DNA of 64,000 bases, from NCBI RefSeq assembly GCF_042453785.1, contig NC_091675.1, positions 5,592,501 through 5,656,500 of the forward strand. The letters run 5' to 3'. Positions 23,135 through 33,847 of the stretch are shown one piece after another. Within the stretch, counting starts at the first letter, position 1. Every line of letters starts with the position of its first letter. A program made the position numbers and the translations under genes. The DNA comes from Malus domestica. Taxonomy: Eukaryota > Streptophyta > Magnoliopsida > Rosales > Rosaceae. The notes beneath the pieces are model-generated. The model ran no database searches, was not told the DNA's origin, and saw only the letters and a list, made by a program, of their open reading frames with translations.

Positions 23135-23425
23135 ATGGCGGAAGCAGAAGCTCTTAGGATGGCTGTAATGGCTGCGGTGGAAAGGGGTTTTACTTCTGTT
23201 CATGTGGAAATTGATCCAAGGTCCTTGTGGATATGTTTCATGGAAAGCTGCAACCTGAGGCAACCATGGAAGCTATTTTGTGGGATATTAATCTTATTAA
23301 GCAACAATTATGTTCTATTGAGTTTATTTACACTCCTCGTGCCTGTAATGAGGCTGCGCATCTTGTGGCATCTTATGTCAGCCGTGTGGGGGGGTGTGTA
23401 TTCTTGGGATGAGTTTGAGCCTGAG
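23135..23425 (+). pseudogene. LINE RNase H-like (RVT_3) domain fragment, frameshifted
   Basis: One frame gives AEAEALRMAVMAAVERGF, then HVEIDPRSL. The continuation DMFHGKLQPEAT ... FIYTPRACNEAAHLVASYV is in another frame, so a frameshift lies near 23222-23228. The R-x-x-N-x-x-A-x-x-L-A pattern at the end is typical of RVT_3 domains. It is a dead remnant inside the truncated LINE. Confidence 0.8.
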
Positions 23426-23478
23426 TAGTTGTTCAACACTCTAGCGTCTGATGTAAACATATCAATTCATATTTATTA

Positions 23479-24186
23479 GGAGTAATTAGGTTTTCATCCT
23501 TATTTTTACTACTCTATTGATTAAAACCTTATTACTTTTCAATTTTTGATCAAGGTCCTTTGTATTAATAATATCATTAATTATTTCAATAATAAAATAT
23601 TTTTTATTTCTAAATATATTCATTTAATATTAAAAATGTTACAATTAGTATATTTATATTTATGGCTAAATTTTTTATCATATATTTTTATTTTTAGTTT
23701 GTACCCATTTTTAATTTGCAACCCTTTTTTAATTTGTACCAATTTTCCTTTTAGTTTTAATTTGTACCCATATATTAATTTCTTTTTGTGCCCATATTTT
23801 TTAAAGTTTTATTTGTATTGTACCCATATTTTTTTATTTATTTGTACCCATTTTTATTTTTGCTAAATGTACCTATTTTGAAGAATGTACCCATGTTTTG
23901 ATACAATAATTTTTTGGTTATTTTTTATGAATGTACCCATGTTTACACACACACACACACAATAGTATATTTATATTTTAATATTTTAAATCCCACAAAT
24001 TATGGTTTTTTATTTAAAATCTCATTACTATAAACAACTATAAATTTTAATTTTTAATTTAAAAAATATAGTAACGTACATAGAAATAAATTATCAATTA
24101 ATTTCAGGGACTTGGATCAAAAATTGAAAACCAACAAGGTTTCAGTCAAAGACTGTTCATAACTAGGGACCGCATCCAAAGTCTCC
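23479..24186. mobile_element. Foldback element F, copy 1, with repeated GTACCCAT core
   Basis: A 708-bp element with inverted ends of about 85 bp: left GGAGTAATTAGG ... TTGATTAAAACC ... TTTTTGATCAAGGTCC; right, the complement, ending CCGCATCCAAAGTCTCC. Flanked by TTA on both sides (23476-23478 and 24187-24189). The middle (about 23695-23945) carries some ten irregular copies of TTTGTACCCAT. It is nested in the LINE. A second, inverted copy is at 31197-32210. Confidence 0.75.
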
Positions 24187-24234
24187 TTAATAATATCTAC
24201 TCTTTGACAAAAAAAAAATTAGATACGTTATATG

Positions 24235-26600
24235 AATATTATAACCTGCAGAACAATTGCACCTGTAAGAGTTATATCATCTGTCATAACTCAAAACCCT
24301 ACTACACAATAGCGAGTATGGCATTTTTTTTCCTATGGCAGCTTTGCTGCCAACTTCATGAACTGGATGGGGTGCCTTGGAACAATTTTCATTCTCTTTG
24401 GTTCAATGTTTAATTTTGCAAAATATATAATGATAAGCATTTAGCTATTAACTCGTGCTTGTTTTTTCGTGTGAAACAAAAGACCGATTAAGCGTGTGGC
24501 GAGAGTCTAATATTATATAATATACCTAGCCTATATATATAGCTAGCTATGTAGGTCTAGGTGAGATATCATATGGCCTTAATTCATATCTTTAGCCATT
24601 TATCTGTCAAGGAAGCTGCATTTTATGTGTGAATCTTTGTGGCGGCTATCAAACGACACAGTACACTCGTTCATCACTCTCTCTCCAGGCATGCATTGCA
24701 TATATAATATATTACACCTTGCAAACCAAGAAGTGACCGGTTGACAGAGAAATATATATTATGATGACGATACGAGCGATCTCAAATCTTCATATCTTTA
24801 TTTGATCTGTTTTCTGGCGCTTTGCATGCATTGCATGTAGAGCAAATCTATAGTCGATATCTATATAGCCCCAACTTTTTCTCATCATACATCATAATAT
24901 ATAATGCCTCTGATGAATTTCAGATCTAATATCTCCTAGTATAATTTTCTACTGGATTTACCTGGACTCGACTAGATCTCGCACAATCTATATCATGACC
25001 AGCCTCATGATTATGCTTCTGTGTCCAAGCCGGGATGTTACGCTCAATGTTTATGCATGAAACTTGAAATATCTACAATTCTTTTTATATACTAAGTTTA
25101 GTATTTAGTGTTGTGGGTATGAATACATCGCAAAAAGATAAGGAACACAAAGGTGAGCTATTTCTCATGTTGTCAACTGATTTTATAGTTGAACGTCAAC
25201 TTTTTCCTTATCATTTAGAATTTAAGGTTTACGCTAGTTAGTGGTGTACATTGGTGTACATATACCTACATGTGTTTTTGTGTGCATATAAATACCTACG
25301 TTGGTGTGTTGTTTGTCCGGCCGGCCGTGTGTTGCATATGTGTGCAGACCCCTTCTTCTAGCACCATCTAAAACGTGGTAGTATAAGCTAGGTAGTGGAT
25401 GAGTGTAACAAACACAATCTTCGCTCCCCACTAAAAACCAATCTTATTAGCAACCATGAAGATAATTTTCTAAAATGTTGATTCCTAGCTGCACGTGTAT
25501 GTGGTAATGGGGGCAGTAGTTACATGTATGTGGTAATGGGGGCACTAGTTACTAGCTAGCTAGTCCATCAACCTAACATGTGCTCAACATTTCCTTTCTT
25601 ATCGATAATATTCTTAACTTGTATGATATAGTATAAGATGTTTATATTGTCCGAATGCCTAAATTTGATTCATTGATAAACTTGAATCTTTTTGTCAGAC
25701 CGTCTAATGATATAAAATGTTGATATTGTTATAATGGAATATGAGTCATTGATAGGTTTGATTATTTCTTTTTCCATTGGCTATATTCGTTTGTCAAATT
25801 GTGTGATAATATGAAACGCTTATGTTATCATAATGTGAATATGAGTCACTTATAAACTCGAACTCTTTTTCAAATATGTTTTATTCATCGTTTAACAACA
25901 TTAGAATTAAGAAGACAATGTAGCATTATCCAAACATTCCCTCTAATATAAATTTGGATTTTAAATTTTCAGCCAGAGAACTCACTAATACATCAAATCA
26001 TGACTAACCTTACAAGTAGTTATAAGCACCCATCCAAGTTGATTAGATTGCCACCACCACCATTTCACCACCAAACTTGTTAGAATAGTCACAATAAGTT
26101 TATTGTCTTTCTAATTTCTTCAATGCATAAACATAAGTAGTACTGCTACCACAGTACCACTGCATGCCTAATTAAGCATTAATGCCCTTGAAGCTTTAAC
26201 TTAATCGTACATTTGTGGTGTTATGCATGGTGGGATTCATCGTACATTGGGATATGCAAGCATGTATATATAAACAGACACCTGTCCCAATAATACAGAC
26301 CATTATAAATACAATATATATACTATATATACGTATATATTTACTAGGATTTCTGGGTCCCAAACAACCAATCAGCATCAAACACCTCCCCAACTCTGAA
26401 AAAAGTAAGAGATATAGAAGATGACACGTGTGGAGGTGGTACACTTTGTGCCTTTCAGTACACATGACATTCGTAATTTCGTACCATGCATGATTGCCAC
26501 GTTGACGGGCTTGCCAAACATGCCCTAAAAAACCAAACAAGAGTTATTGTTGTGGGGGGAGGAGTTGGAGCAAGCAAATGTTCGTAGCTTTGTGTTTCAA
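24235..26600. other. Intergenic DNA
   Basis: No gene found on either strand. Minor repeats: a 28-bp tandem duplication at about 25496-25552 (GTATGTGGTAATGGGGGCA twice), and loosely repeated units of about 100 bp at 25630-25870. Confidence 0.5.
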
Positions 26601-26636
26601 TTGTTGAGCATGTGAAGTTTGAAAGCGATGGAGACC

Positions 26637-26640
<4 letters not shown>

Positions 26641-26698
<58 letters not shown>
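26641..26698. repeat. (GA)n microsatellite
   Basis: Twenty-nine uninterrupted GA units. They create long Ser-Leu or Arg-Glu open frames on both strands that are not genes. Confidence 0.98.
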
Positions 26699-26700
<2 letters not shown>

Positions 26701-28188
26701 ATTACCAACACAAGATATATTGTATGTGTACGCATACACCAGTCACTCGTTCGTTTTGATTTGGACATTGTTTCCGTGCATTCAGGTGCGTATATTCGAC
26801 TTCTGTCCGGAGAAGTCGACAATACTAATAAATTGTACGTGTTCAGATAAATACATAATCAAGCTATACCTTCAGCCCTAAGAGCTGTAAAACACGTGGT
26901 CAGCGTTTGTACATACAAGAGGTGGTCACACGTATAGTTGCCAAAACGTGGGAAATACATTTTGTATTAAGGCACTCCTCATATAGTCCTCATAGTTTTT
27001 ACATGTCTAGTTAGTGCAATGTAAAATAGATGGTAAAAGATCCCGTCTTGTTTCTGGTTGAGTTCTGCTGTTGGTGTTGCCTCTTTCCATTGTATCGGAA
27101 AATAGATGGCAGTGTTGCGCAAATACCGCATAAACTATTTAAGGTTTATAAAAATATCTGAAAATTTAACTTTCCCCCTCCAAACTCATTTTTTCTAGCC
27201 TCTAGCCCATCATATAATATTTATCCGAATAAAACCCAATGATTAGGATCCAACTAAGCAACTTACCAAATTAAGTTTATGTGTCTGTTTTTATAATTTT
27301 TGGATCCCTAATATACCCCCATCTAAGCAAGTATGGAAAGTTCTTGTAATTTTGTTTTAATTGATCACGTGCATTGAATTTGGTGAGGTCTTGTAGCCAT
27401 GAAATATGGTTCTAGATGGAGGAATTAATTTGGAAATTTTTTTAGTTTTGACAATAAATTTCAATTTGAATATACCTAATTTAGTGTTTATTTTCAACAA
27501 TATCTATTGCTTAATTTTATGAAAATAATTCACCTACTATGAAAATTAATTTTATGAAAACAATATCTATTGTTTAATTTTATACCTACAGTATAATTAC
27601 AAGAAAATAGTTTACCTACTATGAAAATTAATTTTTTCAAAACAATATCTATTGTTTAATTTTATGAAAATAATTTACCTATTGTATAATTACTGAAAAT
27701 TAATGTGCCTACTTTTTAAATTTGTAACAAAATTAATTTACCTACTTCTTTTTATGGTATTAGTATACATAAATGTAGAATATATGTCCGTATATATTTG
27801 ATCTAATTAGGTTTTGGATTGGAGGAGTTCACACAAAATTAAAAATATATTAAACAAATTAAATGTCTAAAAGAAACGTATAAGAGATTTGGTGGCATGA
27901 TTTTGTAAATAAACACAAATTCATGGACATCTTTTATCCAACATGACATCATATTTAAAATTTGGGTTTTATTTAGAAGTTATAATATATGTGGGTTTTT
28001 GTCTAGAGTTTAAGAATTGCAAGGATTTAAATCTAAATAACCCTAAAAATATCACTAAAGTTTTTAAGCAATTTACTGTGTGGATTGTACTTTTTAGCGT
28101 GAATGTACGATCACCTCTGTTAGTTTTCATAGCATTACGTGTCACGCACTTGGGCGCTTTGACTCCTAGATGATTTAGGGTGATTGTG
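26699..28188. other. Intergenic DNA
   Basis: Around 27500-27720 the phrases AACAATATCTATTG and TTTACCTACTATGAAAATTA recur several times with irregular spacing, a degenerate AT-rich tandem repeat. No gene seen. Confidence 0.5.
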
Positions 28189-28197
28189 CTCACTAAA

Positions 28198-28400
28198 GAA
28201 AGAGGATCCTTGCTCGCTGGTTCCTTCAATCACATCCGTTTATCGTACATCTTGTAGTCAGTTTTTATCAGGTATTGTTTATATTCAATTTTAAATAAAA
28301 AAATTTACAATATTTTCTGACCGCACGATGTACGATGAACGGATGTGTTTGAAAGATCTCCAAGATCCTCACAAAGAGAATCTGACGAGGATGCTCCTGG
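28198..28400. mobile_element. MITE family A, copy 3 (9-bp TSD)
   Basis: About 203 bp, flanked by CTCACTAAA at 28189-28197 and 28401-28409. The inner arms TCCGTTTATCGTACATC and GATGTACGATGAACGGAT are the best-preserved inverted pair of the family. The right terminus (GAGGATGCTCCTGG) is diverged. Confidence 0.8.
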
Positions 28401-28409
28401 CTCACTAAA

Positions 28410-28810
28410 GAACATAATTGTGTTGACTTGATTTGGCTCTTTTGTATGCTCACTAGCTTTAGTAAAGCAATTCTTATCCAAGCGTGTTAAAGATCTTGAA
28501 ATGAAAACGCTCCTAAAAAATATTGAATATTGAGAGTGTGAATACCGCGTCAAGGAATTTAAAAAAAAAACACACATTTTGTGTGACCTCAACGTAAGGA
28601 AGAGCGCATGCATGTTGCACCCCTTGTGTTCTAATCAAATTTCTTAGGGAGTTTTAACAAAACACTCCCGGTACTATTTATTTTTAACAAAAAACCATAT
28701 TTATACTTTTCTTTGGTACTATTCATTATACCTTTAAAAAATGGCTTTTCATTAAAAGAGAAGTTTTTTTTTGGACTTTTCGTTAGTTTTCCTAATTTCT
28801 TATAGAATAA
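28410..28810. repeat. Diverged copy of the 231-bp dispersed repeat, with spacer
   Basis: From about 28645 to 28800, the phrases GGTACTATTTATTTTTAACA, AAAAACCATATTTATAC and CTTTTCGTTAGTTTTCC follow the order seen at 2590-3000. No coding sequence. Confidence 0.6.
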
Positions 28811-28951
28811 TGTTAGGAAGACCAAATTTATAAATTAAATGATGTGTCACAAATATGAATACGTTAATAAAAACTTAAAGTAATAATCCAATCATCAACC
28901 ATTGCATCATTTTATTTACAAATTTAGTTTAAAAATTTGATCTTCCTATCA
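28811..28951. mobile_element. MITE family C, copy 2
   Basis: TGTTAGGAAGACCAAATTTA ... AAAATTTGATCTTCCTATCA. The same termini and interior order (ATGATGTGTCA, GTTAATAAAAACTTAA) as the other three members. Confidence 0.72.
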
Positions 28952-29104
28952 TTACCCTTTCTTATAAAACCTGAAAATAGTGGTAGATTCACACTAAACG
29001 TCAGTCTTGGTGGAATTTCTTTGCGTGGTACGTATTTATGCACACCACTAATAAGAATTCAGGTTGTGTTCATGGAACTTTCCTAATTAATTAGAATATG
29101 AATT
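28952..29104. other. Spacer
   Basis: Short AT-rich stretch between two MITEs; nothing recognised. Confidence 0.4.
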
Positions 29105-29525
29105 AAGGAATATTACTTGCATCACTCACCTCTATAAGAGGAATGCACATATTTTACAATTTACAAATAATGTATCTTCATCATATAAATTTCATGATTG
29201 GGAACAAATCAATTTCTTAATCTTCATTTGAAGATTATTCTTACAAAAATTCATTCGAATTTGAGATCATTTATGCATCTAAATGTATAAAACCAATAGA
29301 TAGTATGAGAATCAAGAAACATATTTATAATGAACCGTTAATTTATTTAATGCATTTGGATGACTAAACAATCTCCAATTTAGATGAATTTTTGTACAGA
29401 TAATCTCAAATGAAGATTAAAAATTGAACTATTTCAGCTATAAAATTTATATGATAAGAATATGTTATTAGAAAATAATCAAATATGTGCATTCCCTTCG
29501 TGAGGGAATGCAAGTATTATTCTAA
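29105..29525. mobile_element. Foldback element, about 420 bp
   Basis: Left arm GAATATTACTTGCATCACTC ... GGAATGCACATATTTTA ... CATATAAATTTCATGA ... AATCTTCATTTGAAGATTAT ... ACAAAAATTCAT. It is mirrored by the right arm, which ends GGAATGCAAGTATTATTC. Arms are about 140 bp with mismatches, around a 100-bp centre. Confidence 0.75.
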
Positions 29526-30166
29526 TTGCTTAATGTTTTGTTAAGTGATTTGGAGGCATGCACACAACCCACAAAACACACGATTATTGCGTACTTTACC
29601 AGTACTATTATACCTAAGTGAACACCAGAATTAAAGTCTAATTTAACATAAGAGTTTAGTTATATTAGAAAATGAAAATCTTTTCCATTTTATAATACTT
29701 GAACTACATTGTATATTTAAAAGAACAAAGGTGATAGATGGCACCATGGTTTGGTTTTTTTCTTTTTTTTTTTCTTTTCAGAAAGCTGTTCATTGTTTGA
29801 TTTCACATGTTAACATATGAAGTTTCGACACTAGTCACATATACTACCGAAAGGAAATGAAAGTCGAGCTTTCTTCGTTCCCATTTGGAGAGGCTATCTT
29901 TCGTGTATCCTTTAAAAATGATTGAAAACTTGCAGTCACATATGCCCTACACATGTCCTGTCCTTTGTCGTGCCAAATTTTAATAGGTCTAAAGACTATT
30001 TTTCCATATTTTCTCGTACTTCGTAGTTGTACATTGCAGCATATATAATTATTATGTCGATGAGATTCACTGGGAAATCCACCTTATTTCCTTCAGAATT
30101 CCACATGCACACTCCCAAAGAAAATTTATGAATATTCTTTTCCCTAGGTTCTAAGTAAATTAATTT
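29526..30166. other. Intergenic DNA
   Basis: No feature recognised. Confidence 0.4.
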
Positions 30167-30174
30167 GATATAAG

Positions 30175-30623
30175 CAATGTTCTAAAAGATGTTAGGCATT
30201 AGTCGGGCGACGGGTTGGGGCTTAGCGTCTAGGTGGCTAGGCGGAGTCTAGGCGGACTAGACAGATTTCAGTAAATCTATTATATTTCGTGTAAATAAGT
30301 GTTTGTTTATACTTAAGATATATATAATTTCATCATAAACTACAAAATAAAATGACATATATATTATAAAGTATTGAAACATAATGAAAATGTGGGGAAC
30401 AAGCATATAATGTGTGTTCATTTAACTATTAAGCAAGTCTCTTACAATTTATTGAAAAAAATAAAATACAAAATGAAAGTTATCCATTTTCTGTCTAAGT
30501 GAGTCGCAACCTAAGCGGGTGCCGCAGCAGGTCTAGGCACCCTTTCTTAATTTTCAAACGCCTAGGCATTAATTGGAGCGGTGGTCAGCCGCTTAACGCC
30601 TAGGCGGGGGTTTTAGAACAGTG
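30175..30623. mobile_element. hAT-type non-autonomous element D, copy 1
   Basis: A 449-bp element with 13-bp inverted ends, CAATGTTCTAAAA and (complement) CACTGTTCTAAAA. It is flanked by an 8-bp duplication with one mismatch: GATATAAG (30167-30174) and GGTATAAG (30624-30631). Subterminal GGCTAGGCGGAGTCTAGGCG-type clusters occur at both ends. The 8-bp duplication and CA(G)TG ends fit hAT elements. A truncated relative is nested at about 33975-34140. Confidence 0.82.
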
Positions 30624-30680
30624 GGTATAAGTGAATGGGGTAACGATTGAATTCAAACTCACCAAATCTGTAATAAGTAA

Positions 30681-30986
30681 TATTAAGAAAATCAAATTTC
30701 TAAATCAAATGATGTGGATGTTGATAAATAGATTATTACTTAAGTGTTGATTAACGTGCTTATTTTCCATTGGTGACACATCATTTGATTTGTAAATTTG
30801 GTTTCTCTAGCATTATCCATTTGTAAATTTAAAATTTCAGAAACATGCATTTTGAAATAAAAAGGGTGATGCTAAAGAGACTGAATCTGTAAACTAAATA
30901 ACATGCAAGTTGATGAATGAATTATTACTTAAGTGTTGATTAACGTGCTTATTTCTTATTGGTTTTCAAATTTAGTCTACCTAACA
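30681..30986. mobile_element. MITE family C, copies 3 and 4 side by side
   Basis: Copy 3 is 30681-30812 and copy 4 is 30870-30986. Both contain ATTACTTAAGTGTTGATTAA then CGTGCTTATTT. Copy 3 ends GTTTCTCTAGCA and copy 4 ends GTCTACCTAACA, matching the complemented starts. Confidence 0.75.
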
Positions 30987-31196
30987 TAAAACAAAGTTAT
31001 GTACGTACCCTAATATGATCTCCTTGTAATCTCCGAGCCGAGTAACCTTCCAGTGTGCATTCTGATTGTAATAGTCAGGACTCACATAATGTAAGTAATT
31101 AGTCCGTCTATGATAGGAAAAGCAAATGCGTATAACCAATACTATATATCTTCAGTTGTATATAAATTTTTTGACCGTTCATATTATAATTCATAA
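30987..31196. other. Spacer
   Basis: Short intergenic sequence without recognisable features. Confidence 0.4.
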
Positions 31197-32210
31197 AGAG
31201 ATATTTTGGATGCGGTCTCTAATCTTTAACATTCTTTGACTAAAACCTTAATGATATTCAAAGTTTGATCAAAGTGGTACGTTAATAAAGAAGAATGGGT
31301 ACATTATAAATAAATTAGGGTACAGATAAAAGATTAAAAAATTATGAGTACAAATGAATTTTTAAAAAATATAGGCGCTAAAAGAAATTAATACATGGGT
31401 ACAAAATAAAACTAAAATGAAAATAATACAAATTTAAAAAAAATGTTGCAAATTAAAAGTGTTACATCCCAGCCCGAGCCCCCACCACATCCCGGGTCCC
31501 GCCTTCGCCGTAGCACGATATTGTCCGCTTTGGGCCCCGACCACACCTTCACGGTTTTGTTTCTGGGAACTCACGCGAGCAGAACTTCCCAATGGGTCAC
31601 CCATCCTGGGAATGCTCTGGCCCATTCTCGCTTAACTTCGGAGTTCCTATGGAATCCGAAACCTGTGAGCTCCCAAAAAGCCTCGTGCTAGGTAGAGATT
31701 AGAATATACATATAAGGCTTACATGATTCACTCCCCTGAGCGATGTGGGATGTCATAAAAAGTGGGTGCAAACTAAAAATATAAATATACGATACAAAGT
31801 TTAGGCATAAAACATAAATATACCATATGTAATTTTTCTATCATTGATTAAATATACAATGTCACGTGACGGTACATACATGGGTACAAACACAAATAAA
31901 ACTTTAAAAAATATGGGCACAAAAAGAAACTAATATATGGGTACAAATTAAAAATGAAAAAAAATTGGTACAAATTAAAAATAGGCACAAACTAAAAATA
32001 AAAATATATGATAAAAAATTTAGCCATAAATATAAATATATTAATTGTAACATTTTTAACACTAAAGGAGTATATTTAAAAATAAAAATATTTTATTATT
32101 CAAATAATTAATGATATTATTAATATCCAAGGATCTTGATCAAAAATTGAAAATGAATAGGATTTTAATCAATGGATTAGTAAAAAGAAGGATGTGAGCC
32201 TAATTTCTCC
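31197..32210. mobile_element. Foldback element F, copy 2, inverted, split by a Cassandra solo LTR
   Basis: The left end, GAGATATTTTGGATGCGGTC ... TTTGACTAAAACC, corresponds to the right end of copy 1. The right end, AATTGAAAATGAATAGG ... GGATGTGAGCCTAATTTCTCC, corresponds to the left end of copy 1. The core has ATGGGTACAAA repeats, the complement of TTTGTACCCAT. A solo LTR interrupts it at 31460-31757. Confidence 0.75.
31460..31757 (-). mobile_element. Cassandra-type solo LTR carrying 5S rRNA-like sequence
   Basis: A 298-bp LTR flanked by an exact 5-bp duplication, AAAAG, at 31455-31459 and 31758-31762. On the minus strand it starts (T)ATGACATCCCACATCG and includes GGAACTCCGAAGTTAAGCGA (complement of about 31628-31647) and GGATGGGTGACC (complement of 31595-31606). 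These match the internal control region of plant 5S rRNA genes. 5S-derived sequence in short LTRs defines Cassandra TRIM elements. Only one LTR remains, so the interior was lost by LTR recombination. Confidence 0.88.
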
Positions 32211-32244
32211 ACCCATAAATTAGTACTATATATGTGTTGAGAGA

Positions 32245-32561
32245 TGTGAGGAACAATTTGTCCCACATCAGTGAGGGACAAGCCTTGTTAGTGATTTATA
32301 ATGTATTGGGCTACTCTCATATTGCCAATTGATTTTATGATGGAACCCTAATTTCATCATGGTATAAGAGCAGGTTGTCCCCGTGTGAAAGCCCAAGGGC
32401 CACACATCTCACGCGTCATCCACTTGTTGTTCACTCGGTCACACGTGCGGGAGCTTGTTGAGAGTTCAAATGTGAGGAATAATTTGTCCCACATCAGTGA
32501 GGGACAAACCTTGTTAATGGCTTATACTAATTGATTTTATGATGGAACCCTAATTTCATCA
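32245..32561 (+). mobile_element. TRIM retrotransposon, LTRs of 115 and 91 bp
   Basis: The direct repeats 32245-32359 and 32471-32561 both start TGTGAGGAA and end TAATTTCATCA. The second lacks about 24 bp in the middle. Immediately after the first, TGGTATAAGAGC (32360-32371) is an initiator tRNA-Met primer-binding site. The interior is only 111 bp and non-coding. No matching 5-bp duplication is seen. Confidence 0.82.
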
Positions 32562-33564
32562 ATATGAATGTGTTACCTACAAAATACAAACAAAATGCGT
32601 CTCCAGTGAGCCCCAGGAGAATCAATGAGGACCACGAGGATGATCAGATTTGGAAGGTGAGAGATATGAGAATTTTAGAAACGATGAACTGGATGCCACT
32701 ATGGCCATTCATCTGCCCCATCAAGATTCTTGGATTATTCCCTCCCCATTTCCGACTCTCTAGGTTTAATTAACGTCCCACTCATTTCACCAAAAAAAAA
32801 AAAAAAAAAAGTCCCACTCAAAAAAAAAAAAAAAAAAAGTTCATCACTTTCTGTTTGTATTTTGACGGTTTGACCAATATATATATGTGTGTGAGTATAT
32901 ACACACACAAATGATAGCGTTGATAAATTAAGTTGTTACAATGAAGATCAAACTCGCATTAAAATGTATAGGCATAATTATTTTCTGTCACTGCAATAAA
33001 ACATCATCTGCGACCAAAATACATTATTCCCAGCTAGCTAGCTAATGTTGCATGTCATTTGGTTTTCAAATTCATGCTGTAACCTCACGAAGAAAAATAA
33101 AATGAAAATACTTAATTGTAACTAATATAGCCGCCTAACCAACACATTAATAAATCATTTACAAGTTCAATACCAAAAAATTAAAACCAATTAACACAAA
33201 GTCAAGAAACAAATCTTCTAGGCATATTCTAATTAACCCTGTAAGTTTGAAAATGATTATGAATCAGGTAATGTAACTAGGGACTGTTATATATTTCGTA
33301 CTCTAATAATACATTCCTCAATTCCTTATGTATAACACAATTTCTATTCAATATATGTACATTAAAGTTTAACACATATACATAAATTATTAATTATAAA
33401 CACAATTTTTTTTATGCACGTTTCAAAGGGTGATTTATCTGTAAAAAAAATTTGAAACACGATCTGTCATCATGAAGCAATATTACTAGGGACTACTGTA
33501 TTAACATTCCAGTCACTGTCAAAGTCCATGGAAAATGCTAGTGGTCTCCTACAGGGAGTAATTA
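32562..33564. other. Intergenic DNA
   Basis: Two long A runs near 32792 and 32821 flank a repeated GTCCCACTCA phrase. A short TATATATGTGTGTG tract is at about 32879. No gene recognised. Confidence 0.4.
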
Positions 33565-33777
33565 CAGGTTGTTTGCCCTCCACTTCCGGTGCCCTCCCCG
33601 TGCTCTCCTGTTTGTGTGGTCATGGTTAAACCACGTCAATATTTTATATTACTATTCATTTTTGTCTTATTATATCTATAAAAAAACAATATAAAATGTT
33701 GACATGACTTTACCGTGACCACACAAAATAGGAGGACACGGGGAGGGCACCGGAAGTAGAGGGCAGACAATCCTTGT
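33565..33777. mobile_element. MITE family B, copy 2
   Basis: The left half (TTTGCCCTCCACTTCCGGTG ... CTCCTGTTTGTGTGGTC) is the complement of the right half (CCGTGACCACACAAAATAGG ... CACCGGAAGTAGAGGGCAGA). It shares termini and the AATATTTTATATTA centre with 14249-14465. The duplication could not be fixed, so the ends are approximate. Confidence 0.8.
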
Positions 33778-33847
33778 CCTAATTAAAGAGGACGGTGGAG
33801 TGGTTAGATTACCTTGTCTCCAAGCTAATTAAAATCATCCATAGATA

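Larger units (their letters stand above)
23131..24218 (+). mobile_element. 5'-truncated LINE with poly(A) and 16-bp TSD
   Basis: The insertion lies between two copies of TTAGATACGTTATATG (23115-23130 and 24219-24234) and ends in ten A residues (24209-24218). It begins inside an RNase H-like (RVT_3) region, the C-terminal module of many plant L1-type LINEs. Truncated 5' end, poly(A) tail and long duplication are what target-primed reverse transcription produces. A separate foldback element (23479-24186) has since inserted into its 3' part. Confidence 0.85.

Noticed and set aside
23546-23866. 106-codon open frame
   Set aside because: Lies in the AT-rich core of foldback element F; the repeats explain the frame.
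23695-23945. CRISPR-like regular repeats (TTTGTACCCAT)
   Set aside because: Spacing and repeat sequence are irregular, spacers are AT-rich filler, and the genome is a plant.
26455-26881. Open frames of up to 94 codons with long Ser-Leu or Arg-Glu runs
   Set aside because: Produced by the (GA)29 microsatellite in all frames.
31434-31691. Open frames of 63-82 codons on both strands
   Set aside because: They fall in the GC-rich 5S-like LTR of a Cassandra element.
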